Shown: positions 38,242-46,058 of the stretch, one piece after another | Numbering within the stretch: the first letter of the stretch is position 1 | Layout: the number at the start of each line of letters is the position of its first letter | Assembly: GCF_006016075.1 (NCBI RefSeq) | Contig: NZ_CP040093.1 | Span: 186,001 to 250,000 of the forward strand | DNA: 64,000 nt | Reading direction: 5' to 3' | From: Caloramator sp. E03 | Lineage (GTDB): Bacteria > Bacillota > Clostridia > Clostridiales > Caloramatoraceae | Program-made: the position numbers and the translations under genes | The notes under the pieces: generated by a model | What the model was told of the DNA's origin: nothing | Database searches by the model: none | Seen by the model: only the letters and a program-made list of their open reading frames with translations

Positions 38242-40371
38242 TTATCTATAATATAATCTATATTTTTCTCCATCAGTTTCAATGGTTATATTTCCTAACT
38301 CATCTGTTCTCAAAACTTTTACTCCTTTTTCTTTTAGCTTCTCAATAACCATTTGTGATGGATGATTAAAGTTGTTTTTTCCAACGCTTATTACTGCAAT
38401 ATTTATTTTAGAGTTTTTAAAAAAATTATCACTAAAAGATTCCTTCGAACCATGATGAGGTATCTTTACCACATCAAAATCCCCTTCTATACTGTCCATA
38501 ACACTTTTTTGTGCATCAGACGTTAATAGAATTGAAAATCTTTTATACTTTAAATTTAATACAATACAAGTTTCATTACCTTCTAAACTTTCTTCATCAC
38601 CATCAGGATAAAGCACATCAATAACTAAATTTTTAATTTTAATACTATCACCCTTTGATAACTCAATAAAATCATAATTTTTTCCAATCAGCTTTTTAAA
38701 GGAAATAACACTTTTAACTTTAAAATTATTAACTAAATATTCAAACCCTCCTGCATGATCATTGTGTAAGTGGGTTAATACAAGCATGTCGATTTTATTA
38801 TAACCACATCTTTTTATATAAGGTGCTACTACATCTCTTGCTGCTGAATATTCACTAAACTCTGGGCCAGTATCTATAAGTATGCTACCCCTTTCTGGAG
38901 TTTCAATAAATATACTATCTCCCTGACCAACATTTAAAAAATGTATTTTAAGTGTATGAGGATTATAAAATAAACTAAAAACCATAGAGAATATAATAAC
39001 AGTATTAATATAAAAATATTCTTTTTTATATTTTATAAAATCAAAAAACAATAAAATAAGTATATAATAAGAAATTATAAAAACAAGATTTGGTCTTCCG
39101 AAAACTAATATACTATTTATTTTAGTTAAAAAATTTACAATATTAATAAATAAACTTCCTAAATATACAACTGGATATAATATAAAACTTAACCTAATTA
39201 CAGCATATATAATAGAAGAAGTAAAACTCAAAATAGTTAAAAAAGCAATTAATGGAGAAATCATAATGTTTACAATAACAGATATTAAAGACACATATCC
39301 ATTATACCAAAGAACAATTGGTAAAGTTGCAATAAAAGCCGATATTGCAGTAGCAGCCTCATCTTTAAATATCTTTAACTCAGGAAATAAAGATTTTATT
39401 TTATTTTTTAACAATACTATTCCATAAGTTGCAGAAAAAGAAAGTAAAAAACCAGGATTATAAATATAATAACTATTTATAATAAGCATAATATATCCAA
39501 CTATTGTTATCATTGTTATTAAATCAACTGTTCTTCTTATTATTTTAGCAATAGTAATCAATACTATCAATAAGAAGGCTCTTAATATAGAAGGTTGAAA
39601 CCCTGAAAGAAATGTATATATAAAACACAGCAAAAGACTTATTATATCTCTTATATTTGCAGGGATATTTTTTAAAACATATTTTAAAAAATAAAATATA
39701 ATACCTATATTAAACCCTGATACTGCAAGTATATGAGATATGCCAAGCTGATTAAAACTCTCTCTATTTTCATTATTTAAATTCTTATCATATCCAAATA
39801 AAAGACTGCAAATAAAATCTCCTCCTTTATCATCTATACTCATAATCCCATTTATTATTCTATACTTAAATTTTATTGGTAACGTAATTATATTTTTTCT
39901 GTCTTTTATTTTAATTTCGTAACTGTATGCTGAAATATAAGCATTAATATTATTTGCATTCATTAATAAAACCCTATAATAAGGTCTTTCCCTAACTTCT
40001 CCTGTAAAAATAATATAATCCCCTGCCTTTATGTTATTTGCACCATAAACCCTAAGAATTACCATATACCTATCCTTATAATTTTTTATAATTAAGCTAT
40101 TATCAGCCTTTTCAATGACATAGCCTTCTAAGCTTTTATAGCTTTTAATTGTATTATATTTATAATCAAAAATCTTCATATTAATGTATGCTGCAAATAT
40201 ACCAATAAAAAAAATTATTATACAAAAATATACTATGTTATTTTTCTTAAAAATAAAAAATATTAAAAATAGTGCAGATAATACTGCACTAATATAAAGA
40301 TAGCTTCTATTGTTGAAATATATAATACCTAAAATAAAAAAAGGATATAGATATAGAGCAATCCTTTTCAT
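38242..40371 (-). CDS. comEC: DNA internalisation protein ComEC/Rec2
   Basis: A 709-residue membrane channel for transformation. It comprises N-terminal helices, an OB-like DUF4131 region (about residues 60-180), a competence membrane domain with HILAVSGFNIGIIF and GFQPSILRAFLLI (about 210-440), and a C-terminal metallo-beta-lactamase domain. The last contains IHFLNVGQGDSIFIETPERG, LTHLHNDHAGGFEYL and KIPHHGSKESFSD, so the zinc ligands look intact. No other competence genes lie in the window. The usual neighbour holA follows. Confidence 0.94.
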   Translation of the reverse strand: MKRIALYLYPFFILGIIYFNNRSYLYISAVLSALFLIFFIFKKNNIVYFCIIIFFIGIFAAYINMKIFDYKYNTIKSYKSLEGYVIEKADNSLIIKNYKDRYMVILRVYGANNIKAGDYIIFTGEVRERPYYRVLLMNANNINAYISAYSYEIKIKDRKNIITLPIKFKYRIINGIMSIDDKGGDFICSLLFGYDKNLNNENRESFNQLGISHILAVSGFNIGIIFYFLKYVLKNIPANIRDIISLLLCFIYTFLSGFQPSILRAFLLIVLITIAKIIRRTVDLITMITIVGYIMLIINSYYIYNPGFLLSFSATYGIVLLKNKIKSLFPELKIFKDEAATAISAFIATLPIVLWYNGYVSLISVIVNIMISPLIAFLTILSFTSSIIYAVIRLSFILYPVVYLGSLFINIVNFLTKINSILVFGRPNLVFIISYYILILLFFDFIKYKKEYFYINTVIIFSMVFSLFYNPHTLKIHFLNVGQGDSIFIETPERGSILIDTGPEFSEYSAARDVVAPYIKRCGYNKIDMLVLTHLHNDHAGGFEYLVNNFKVKSVISFKKLIGKNYDFIELSKGDSIKIKNLVIDVLYPDGDEESLEGNETCIVLNLKYKRFSILLTSDAQKSVMDSIEGDFDVVKIPHHGSKESFSDNFFKNSKINIAVISVGKNNFNHPSQMVIEKLKEKGVKVLRTDELGNITIETDGEKYRLYYR

Positions 40372-40482
40372 AAATATTTAAAACCCCACAATTCTTCATA
40401 TTATATTTTCTAACAAATTTCTATCATTCAGTTATCTTATTTATATTTTTCCCATAATTGGTATTATTTAATACTTTTCCTA

Positions 40483-40507
40483 TAAAAAAACTGCCAAAAT
40501 GGCAGTT
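40483..40507 (-). terminator. Terminator of the ECF S-component gene
   Basis: AACTGCCA-TTT-TGGCAGTT followed by TTTTT on the minus strand. It overlaps the stop codon of the gene. Confidence 0.88.
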
Positions 40508-41024
40508 ATCTGTCTATTCTAAGTTTTAGTGTAATTCCAGTTTTTTGAGCTGCAATCACAATTGGAATAGCTGCTGCTGCACTAACTCCTGCCTGTATCA
40601 TATTTGCAGGAACATTAGGATAAGCATTACCAATACCAAACATAAAATATTCATAAATGAAATATCCAAGTACCATCCACATTCCTGCAACAATTGAAGC
40701 AATAACAATAGAAGTTGACCTTAAATTACCATCAACATCTTTTTTAATAAGAACAGCAAATATTAAACCTTCAAGACCTTTTATTATAAAAGTTGCTGGA
40801 GAATAAATAAAATAACCTCCTAATATATCAGCAATGGCAGAACCGAGTCCTCCTGCAACAAAACCTATTCTTCTTCCTAAAATTGCAGCAGTTATAAAAA
40901 TCATAATATCACCAAAGTTTATATATCCCATCTTTGGAGAAGGTATCCTGATTATCATGGTTGCTACTGTAACTAGTGCCACTGCTAATGAAGTATAGAC
41001 AATATTCTTAATTTTTTTATTCAT
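40506..41024 (-). CDS. ECF transporter substrate-binding (S) component
   Basis: About 172 residues with six predicted membrane helices. It begins MNKKIKNIVYTSLAVALVTVATM and has the S-component features GYINFGDIMIFITAAILGRRIGFVAGGLGSAIADILGGYF and APATFIIKGLEG-like loop residues. Such proteins capture a vitamin or other micronutrient and use a shared energising module encoded elsewhere. The substrate cannot be named: no riboswitch for a known vitamin precedes it. Start at ATG 41024 is set by AAAGGGGG. It is a single gene with its own promoter, two operator-like palindromes and a terminator. Confidence 0.85.
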   Translation of the reverse strand: MNKKIKNIVYTSLAVALVTVATMIIRIPSPKMGYINFGDIMIFITAAILGRRIGFVAGGLGSAIADILGGYFIYSPATFIIKGLEGLIFAVLIKKDVDGNLRSTSIVIASIVAGMWMVLGYFIYEYFMFGIGNAYPNVPANMIQAGVSAAAAIPIVIAAQKTGITLKLRIDR

Positions 41025-41040
41025 TTTAATACCCCCTTTA

Positions 41041-41067
41041 ATGTATCGATACATTAGTTGCAACTAA
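41041..41067. promoter_or_regulatory. Two overlapping perfect palindromes in front of the ECF gene
   Basis: ATGTATCGATACAT (41041-41054) and TTAGTTGCAACTAA (41054-41067) are each perfect 14-bp palindromes sharing one base. They lie between the promoter and the ribosome site, where a repressor dimer would block transcription. TTAGTTGCAACTAA has the look of a MarR-type operator, but I cannot assign the regulator. Confidence 0.6.
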
Positions 41068-41078
41068 CCTTCAAGATA

Positions 41079-41106
41079 ATATTATTTATTTTTTTAGTTT
41101 TGTCAA
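41079..41106 (-). promoter_or_regulatory. Sigma-A promoter of the ECF S-component gene
   Basis: Minus strand: -35 TTGACA (41101-41106), 16-bp spacer, -10 TAATAT (41079-41084). Transcription would start just before the operator-like palindromes. Confidence 0.75.
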
Positions 41107-41144
41107 TATAAATTTTAAAATTTATATTGGCAAAACTAAAAAAA
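41089..41144. repeat. 56-bp near-perfect palindrome overlapping the ECF promoter
   Basis: Arms 41089-41116 and 41117-41144 are complementary with one mismatch (T versus C at the -35 region) and no spacer. The left arm carries the -35 box of the ECF gene. The right arm merges with the T run of the neighbouring terminator. Confidence 0.8.
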
Positions 41145-41181
41145 TTGAAGACATTACCTGTACTTTGGATAATGCCTTCAA
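41136..41181 (-). terminator. Terminator of the TVP38-like gene
   Basis: A 12-bp stem (41170-41181 with 41145-41156, one G-U pair) is followed on the minus strand by seven T. It separates the TVP38-like gene from the ECF gene. Confidence 0.85.
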
Positions 41182-41187
41182 ATTTCT

Positions 41188-41901
41188 TTACATATCTTTT
41201 TCTTGCTGCTTTTTATTTTCAAATTCAATACCTACCTCTTCTGTTAAATCCTTATTATAAAACTTTTTTATTACTATTGGTATAACAGAAAGCAAAATTA
41301 AAAAAATAATTGAAAAAACAAATTGCCATGAATATATGTTGTGTAAAGAGCTTCCAAAGTTGCTATAGATAAAAGTCCCTGGTATGATGCCAAGTATTGT
41401 CCCTGCTATATATTTAAAAATACCAATATCCGAAAGACCACATATATAACTAACAACATCGCAGGGAAGAATCGGTATAACTCTCATTAAAAAAGTTATA
41501 GTAAATCCTTTTTCCTTACATTTGTTATCAAGTTTTTTCAGTTTACCCTTAAGCAACCCCTCAACCCATTCTCTTCCCCAATATCTTGCCATATAATATG
41601 CTATTATTGAGCCAATTGTACTCCCTGCAACTGTATAAGCAGTACCTTTTACTGTTCCAAAAAGAATTCCCCCAAGTACAGAAAACAAGCCTATTGGCAA
41701 AAGAATTATGGGCCTTATAATGCATAATATTAAAAAAATAAATGGGGCAAACTTGCCATAAGACTCAACAATCTTTTCTACATTTTTTATGTCATATAAT
41801 CTTAAATATACAACTAAAGCAATTATAAGTAATAAGAATATTGACAGGGTAATAAGTTTTTTTATACTTTTTTTACCATCAACCATTGATTGGTCTTGCA
41901 T
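41188..41901 (-). CDS. TVP38/TMEM64-family (VTT domain) membrane protein
   Basis: A 237-residue integral membrane protein. A first helix (LITLSIFLLLIIALVVYLRL) precedes the VTT core. Conserved re-entrant segments are FSVLGGILFGTVKGTAYTVAG and MRVIPILPCDVVSYICGLSDI, with a later GIIPGTFIYSNFG. The C-terminus is charged. The family includes E. coli YdjX/YdjZ and Tvp38 and is related to DedA proteins. Its start lies 4 nt after the stop of a small upstream gene, so the two are coupled. A second VTT protein lies at the window's left edge. Confidence 0.88.
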   Translation of the reverse strand: MQDQSMVDGKKSIKKLITLSIFLLLIIALVVYLRLYDIKNVEKIVESYGKFAPFIFLILCIIRPIILLPIGLFSVLGGILFGTVKGTAYTVAGSTIGSIIAYYMARYWGREWVEGLLKGKLKKLDNKCKEKGFTITFLMRVIPILPCDVVSYICGLSDIGIFKYIAGTILGIIPGTFIYSNFGSSLHNIYSWQFVFSIIFLILLSVIPIVIKKFYNKDLTEEVGIEFENKKQQEKDM

Positions 41902-41905
41902 ATTA

Positions 41906-42061
41906 TCACATCTTCTTGCTACTTATTTGGTTTAAAAAGTTTCTCTTATTTTTTGTTATCTTTTCATAAGTAAGAGGATCGATGCTACCTTTCTTTAAAA
42001 GTTCATTGGCATAGTTTAAAAATATTTCTATTAGCTCAACAAGCTGCTCTTCAATACTCAT
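41906..42061 (-). CDS. Small 51-residue protein coupled to the TVP38-like gene
   Basis: An ATG at 42061 with GGTGAT 4 nt upstream opens a 51-residue frame: MSIEEQLVELIEIFLNYANE, then a charged second half with DPLTYEKITKNKRNFL. It is probably all helical, with no membrane segment. The stop is 4 nt before the next gene's ATG, a typical operon junction. I do not recognise the family. Good ribosome site, coupling and plausible composition make it likely to be real. Confidence 0.6.
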   Translation of the reverse strand: MSIEEQLVELIEIFLNYANELLKKGSIDPLTYEKITKNKRNFLNQISSKKM

Positions 42062-42165
42062 TTTAATCACCAACTTATAAAATTTTTTAATCCTCTTATA
42101 TTATTCTTAAATAAATATTCCATTTTTAATTTTAACAATATTTACCTATAATATCAATATAAATT

Positions 42166-42195
42166 TTAACAATATATGTACAGCTTCAGTATATT
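42166..42195 (+). promoter_or_regulatory. Possible promoter of the structured RNA
   Basis: -35 TTAACA (42166-42171), 18-bp spacer, -10 TATATT (42190-42195). A start 7 nt downstream would be 42202, exactly the first base of the RNA's closing helix. Confidence 0.45.
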
Positions 42196-42201
42196 AATAT
42201 A

Positions 42202-42367
42202 AAGGGAACCTATACATCACTTAGCTGATTTTTGTTCTCAAGCAATAGATTCTCATGTAGCTTTATGAAATCTATCTTGCTTTTTATTTAAAAGCTCTTT
42301 ACTTTTGTTTAAAGCTTCACAAAAATTTCCACAATCATATCAGCTAAAATAATATATCGGTTCCCTT
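42202..42367 (+). ncRNA. Candidate structured small RNA downstream of rnfB
   Basis: The 348-base gap between rnfB and the small gene at 42061 has no convincing gene but folds well. P1 pairs AAGGGAACC (42202-42210) with GGTTCCCTT (42359-42367). P2 pairs TTAGCTGA (42221-42228) with TCAGCTAA (42340-42347). P3 pairs TTTTTGT (42229-42235) with ACAAAAA (42319-42325), leaving a 14-nt bulge. Inside are two hairpins: AAGCAATAGATT (42240-42251) with 42269-42282, and AAGCT.TTTA (42292-42301) with 42310-42317. The order is nested and consistent with a three-way junction. No known RNA family is recognised. A palindromic mobile-element remnant is the main alternative. Confidence 0.5.
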
Positions 42368-42410
42368 ATCCTATTTTAATTCAAGCTATAAATATTTTTA
42401 ATTTAATATA

Positions 42411-43241
42411 TTAACTAACAACTTCTTGTTGTGGTTCGCTTTTTATTAGTCCCCTAATTGCCTTTGTAGGACATTTTACAGCACATGCATTACACTGTGT
42501 ACATTTTTCATAGTCTATTTTTGCAAGGTTGTTTTCAAATATTATTGCTCCAAACTGACATGCTCTCTCACACATTCTGCATCCAATACATCCTACAGCA
42601 CAATTATCTTTAACATCTTTTCCTTTGTCCTTTGAATTACATACAACTCTTACTTTTTTATCAGCAGGAACTATTTCAATAAGTCCCTTTGGACAAATTT
42701 TTGCACATTTACCACAACTTGTGCACTTATTTTCATCAACAACAGCAACACCATTAACAATACTTAATGCTCCAAACTCACAAACCTTTACACAGCTTCC
42801 AAGTCCAAGACATCCATAAGAGCACCCTTTATAGCCTCCCCCTGGTAATAAAGCCGCATCTCTACAATCAGCAATACCAGTATATTCATATTTATTCTTT
42901 GCGTTATTGCATGTTCCATTACACTTAACAAAGGCAACATTTTTTGTTAATGCATCTACTGCAAGTCCAAGAACCTCTCCTATTTTTTTTGCAGTTTCTG
43001 GTCCTCCTACAGGACATGCATTTGGTGCTGCTTCTCCTTCAACCATTGCCTTTGCACAGGCATCACATCCTGCATATCCACATCCACCACAATTTGCCCC
43101 TGGAAGGATATCCCTTACTATAGGAACTCTCGGATCAACTTCAACAGCAAACTTCTTTGAAGCATAACCAAGAAGAGATCCAAATAATACTCCAAGTCCT
43201 CCTAAACTAATCACAGGGAATATTATACTGTTCATATCCAT
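42411..43241 (-). CDS. rnfB: Rnf complex subunit RnfB
   Basis: The 276-residue electron-input subunit of the ferredoxin:NAD+ oxidoreductase. An N-terminal membrane anchor (ISLGGLGVLFGSLLGYAS) is followed by the CGGCGYAGCDACAKAMVEG cluster motif. Several 4Fe-4S sites follow: CTSCGKCAKICPKG, CIGCRMCERACQFGA and CTQCNACAVKCPTKA, plus a CVKVCEFGA site. It passes electrons from reduced ferredoxin into the membrane complex. Last gene of rnfCDGEAB; no terminator is obvious after it. Confidence 0.96.
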   Translation of the reverse strand: MDMNSIIFPVISLGGLGVLFGSLLGYASKKFAVEVDPRVPIVRDILPGANCGGCGYAGCDACAKAMVEGEAAPNACPVGGPETAKKIGEVLGLAVDALTKNVAFVKCNGTCNNAKNKYEYTGIADCRDAALLPGGGYKGCSYGCLGLGSCVKVCEFGALSIVNGVAVVDENKCTSCGKCAKICPKGLIEIVPADKKVRVVCNSKDKGKDVKDNCAVGCIGCRMCERACQFGAIIFENNLAKIDYEKCTQCNACAVKCPTKAIRGLIKSEPQQEVVS

Positions 43242-43252
43242 ATTCTCACCCC

Positions 43253-43831
43253 CTATTTAATTAATCCTTGGAAACCAAGAAAAGCTATTGACATTAGTCC
43301 TGCTGTAATAAGGGATATTGGAAATCCCTTAAGTGCAAGGGGCATACTTTCATTATTATCAATTCTTTCCCTAATACCAGCAAGAAGAACAATTGCGAGA
43401 AAGTATCCAAGAGCTGCACCAATTCCATTAACAATTGATTCAATAAAATTGTAATTTTCGTTCATATTAATAACAGCAACAGCAAGCACAGCACAGTTTG
43501 TTGTTATAAGTGGCAGATAAATTCCAAGAGCTTTATAAAGTGCTGGACTTGTCTTTTGAATAACCATTTCAACAAACTGAACAAGTGCGGCAATAACTAA
43601 TATAAAAGCTACAGTATAAAGATACTTTATATTTAAAGGTACTAATATAAAGTGATATACAACATAAGAAATTATAGAGGCTAAAGTCATAACAAAAGTA
43701 ACTGCAAGTCCCATTCCAAATGCCGTATCAGTTTTTTTAGATACACCAAGGAATGAACATATTCCAAGAAACCTTGAAAGTACAAAGTTATTTATGAGAA
43801 TTGCACTAAAAAGTATAATAAATATTCTCAT
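43253..43831 (-). CDS. rnfA: Rnf complex subunit RnfA
   Basis: A 192-residue integral membrane subunit with six helices, homologous to NqrE. Typical stretches are [20 protein letters not shown], containing the Cys of the intramembrane Fe-S centre shared with RnfE, and [18 protein letters not shown], with the second cysteine. It takes part in Na+ (or H+) translocation. Located between rnfE and rnfB in the operon. Confidence 0.95.
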   Translation of the reverse strand: MRIFIILFSAILINNFVLSRFLGICSFLGVSKKTDTAFGMGLAVTFVMTLASIISYVVYHFILVPLNIKYLYTVAFILVIAALVQFVEMVIQKTSPALYKALGIYLPLITTNCAVLAVAVINMNENYNFIESIVNGIGAALGYFLAIVLLAGIRERIDNNESMPLALKGFPISLITAGLMSIAFLGFQGLIK

Positions 43832-43867
43832 TTTTCTTTCTCACCATCCTTACTTTGCCTTATTCCT

Positions 43868-44542
43868 TTATTTTGAATCACACTTACCACAAAGTCCACA
43901 GCCAGCACATCCAGGCTCTATGAGCTTTGGTTCCTCTCCATCCTTTGCATTCTTTATTCTATATACATTAAGTAGTGCCATTAATATTCCAAGAGTAAAG
44001 AAGGCCCCTGGTGCAAGTATCATTATTATTGCTGGTTTATAAGCCATAGGCATTATTTGGAAACCAAATACTTTTCCGGTACCAAGAAGTTCTCTTATTG
44101 TACCAAGAATAGTAAGTGATAATGCAAAACCAAGTCCCATTCCAAGCCCGTCAAACATTGAAGCAAATACTCCATTCTTTGATGCATAAGCTTCGGCTCT
44201 TCCTAATATAACACAGTTAACAACTATTAATGGTATAAATATACCAAGAGACTTATAAAGCCCTGGAACAAATCCTTGAAGTAAAAACTGAATTAGTGTA
44301 ACAAAGGAAGCAATAACTACTATATAAGCTGGTATTCTTATTTTTGAAGGAATGAGTTTTCTAATCAAAGAAATTGCAATATTTGAAGCTACAAGAACTG
44401 CAGTTGTAGCAAGTCCCATTCCTATACCATTAGTTGCACTTGTAGTAACCGCAAGTGTAGGACACATAGCAAGTACCTGAACAAATATAGCATTCTCTTT
44501 TACAATTCCATTATATAACCTTTCAAAAGCTACCTTCATCAC
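43868..44542 (-). CDS. rnfE: Rnf complex subunit RnfE
   Basis: A 224-residue membrane subunit homologous to NqrD. The intramembrane cysteine motifs are VQVLAMCPTLAVTTSATNG and FIPLIVVNCVILGRAEAYA, matching those in RnfA. The protein ends in a cytoplasmic tail PGCAGCGLCGKCDSK with four cysteines spaced CxxCxxCxxC, beyond the usual core. The GTG start overlaps the rnfG stop (GTGA), with GGAGG upstream. Confidence 0.94.
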   Translation of the reverse strand: MMKVAFERLYNGIVKENAIFVQVLAMCPTLAVTTSATNGIGMGLATTAVLVASNIAISLIRKLIPSKIRIPAYIVVIASFVTLIQFLLQGFVPGLYKSLGIFIPLIVVNCVILGRAEAYASKNGVFASMFDGLGMGLGFALSLTILGTIRELLGTGKVFGFQIMPMAYKPAIIMILAPGAFFTLGILMALLNVYRIKNAKDGEEPKLIEPGCAGCGLCGKCDSK

Positions 44543-45111
44543 TTGCTTCCTCCTTTCAAATTAGAGGTATAAAAGTTTATTGCCTCATTTACACCTTTTG
44601 TAACCGCTTTTGAAGTAATTGTAGCACCTGTTATTGCCTGTATCTGATTAGGTTTTGAAGGTGTTGTTTTTACTACTTCTAAAAGTGGATCTATTGCTTT
44701 ATCTTTATACTGTCCAGAAAACTCTTTACTTGGTGCATTCGCTCCAAGACCTGGAGTTTCTGAGTGAGATAATATTTTTATACCACTAACTTTCCCGTCC
44801 GTTGATATTCCAACCATCATTTCTATCATTCCACCATATCCCTTTGGTGTTACTTTAATTGCATACCCTACAACATCATTTCCTTTTTTCCCTTCATTAA
44901 CTTCTTTAACTATACTACCATCTGGTATTGTTGCTTCTAATTTATTAAATTGTTCTGCTATTGGGAGTATTTCTCGCATGGCTTCATTGTTAGCTTTTAT
45001 TGCCTGCTGAGCTATTGGTTCTTTAGTAATTGAGTAAGCCCATCCAAGTAGACATCCAGCTATTGCTGTAACTATTAAAAGTATTGCACCAAGTTTTAAA
45101 TTTTCCTTCAT
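44539..45111 (-). CDS. rnfG: Rnf complex subunit RnfG
   Basis: A 190-residue subunit with one N-terminal membrane helix (LGAILLIVTAIAGCLLGWAYS) and an extracytoplasmic flavin domain. The covalent FMN attachment motif is TGATITSKAVT, where the last Thr of (S/T)GAT-x-T carries FMN. GYGGMIEMMVGIS and HSETPGLGA are also typical. It is translationally coupled to rnfE and starts one base after rnfD ends. Confidence 0.95.
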   Translation of the reverse strand: MKENLKLGAILLIVTAIAGCLLGWAYSITKEPIAQQAIKANNEAMREILPIAEQFNKLEATIPDGSIVKEVNEGKKGNDVVGYAIKVTPKGYGGMIEMMVGISTDGKVSGIKILSHSETPGLGANAPSKEFSGQYKDKAIDPLLEVVKTTPSKPNQIQAITGATITSKAVTKGVNEAINFYTSNLKGGSK

Positions 45112-46044
45112 TTACTTCACCTCCCCAAAAACTTTTGGGATTGTATATTTATCTATAATAGGTACGAATAAGTTCATTATTATTATTGAATAGGAAACTC
45201 CTTCTGGATATCCTCCATATATACGAATTATTGATGTTAAAAGTCCACATCCTATTCCCATTATTATCTGACCTAAAGGAGTTATAGGTGATGTAGAATA
45301 ATCAGTTGCCATAAATATAGCACCAAGCATAAGTCCACCTGCAAATATTTCATACACAGGATTTCCTGACATAAATCCATGTCTACCTAATATTCCCATT
45401 AATACAAATACTGTTCCTATATAAGTAACTGGTATTCTCCATGATATTACTCTCTTATAAAGAAGATATAACCCTCCAATAATAAGAGCAAGGGCTGAAG
45501 TTTCACCTATACATCCTCCAACGTGACCGATAAAAACATCAAACAATGATGGGAGAGCAGATCCACCCTCTTTTAATATTCCAAGTGGTGTTGCGCTTGA
45601 TACTCCATCAACCACCCATGAAGTCATCTGAACTGGCCATGATGCTAATAAAAATGCTCTCGCAGCAAGGGCAGGATTCATGAAATTCTGTCCTAATCCA
45701 CCAAAAAACTGTTTTACAATTATTATTGCAAATATTCCTCCAACTACTGGAATCCAAAGTGGAACTGTTGGTGGAAGATTAAATGCAAGTAAAAGCCCGG
45801 TTACAGCAGCACTATAATCTCCTATAGTTATCTTCTGCTTTGTTAGTTTTTGCCAAACATATTCAGAAAGAACACATGATGCAACTGATACAATCATTAC
45901 AAATAATGCCTGAATTTTAAAGAAATAAATGCCAGCAGCTGCAGCTGGAAGTAGTGCAATTATAACATCTCTCATAATCCCCTTAATAGTATCATTTGAA
46001 CGAATATGAGGGGAAGATGAGACCGTAAATTTCATTTCAGCCAT
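45112..46044 (-). CDS. rnfD: Rnf complex subunit RnfD
   Basis: A 310-residue membrane subunit homologous to NqrB. It has about ten helices. The FMN-bearing threonine lies in the motif VSSATPLGIL, and the RnfD signatures GGLGQNFMNPALAARAFLL and ATDYSTSPITPLGQIIMG are present. It holds the second covalent flavin and is part of the ion path. Second gene of the operon. Confidence 0.95.
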   Translation of the reverse strand: MAEMKFTVSSSPHIRSNDTIKGIMRDVIIALLPAAAAGIYFFKIQALFVMIVSVASCVLSEYVWQKLTKQKITIGDYSAAVTGLLLAFNLPPTVPLWIPVVGGIFAIIIVKQFFGGLGQNFMNPALAARAFLLASWPVQMTSWVVDGVSSATPLGILKEGGSALPSLFDVFIGHVGGCIGETSALALIIGGLYLLYKRVISWRIPVTYIGTVFVLMGILGRHGFMSGNPVYEIFAGGLMLGAIFMATDYSTSPITPLGQIIMGIGCGLLTSIIRIYGGYPEGVSYSIIIMNLFVPIIDKYTIPKVFGEVK

Positions 46045-46058
46045 AATATCCCTCCTAT

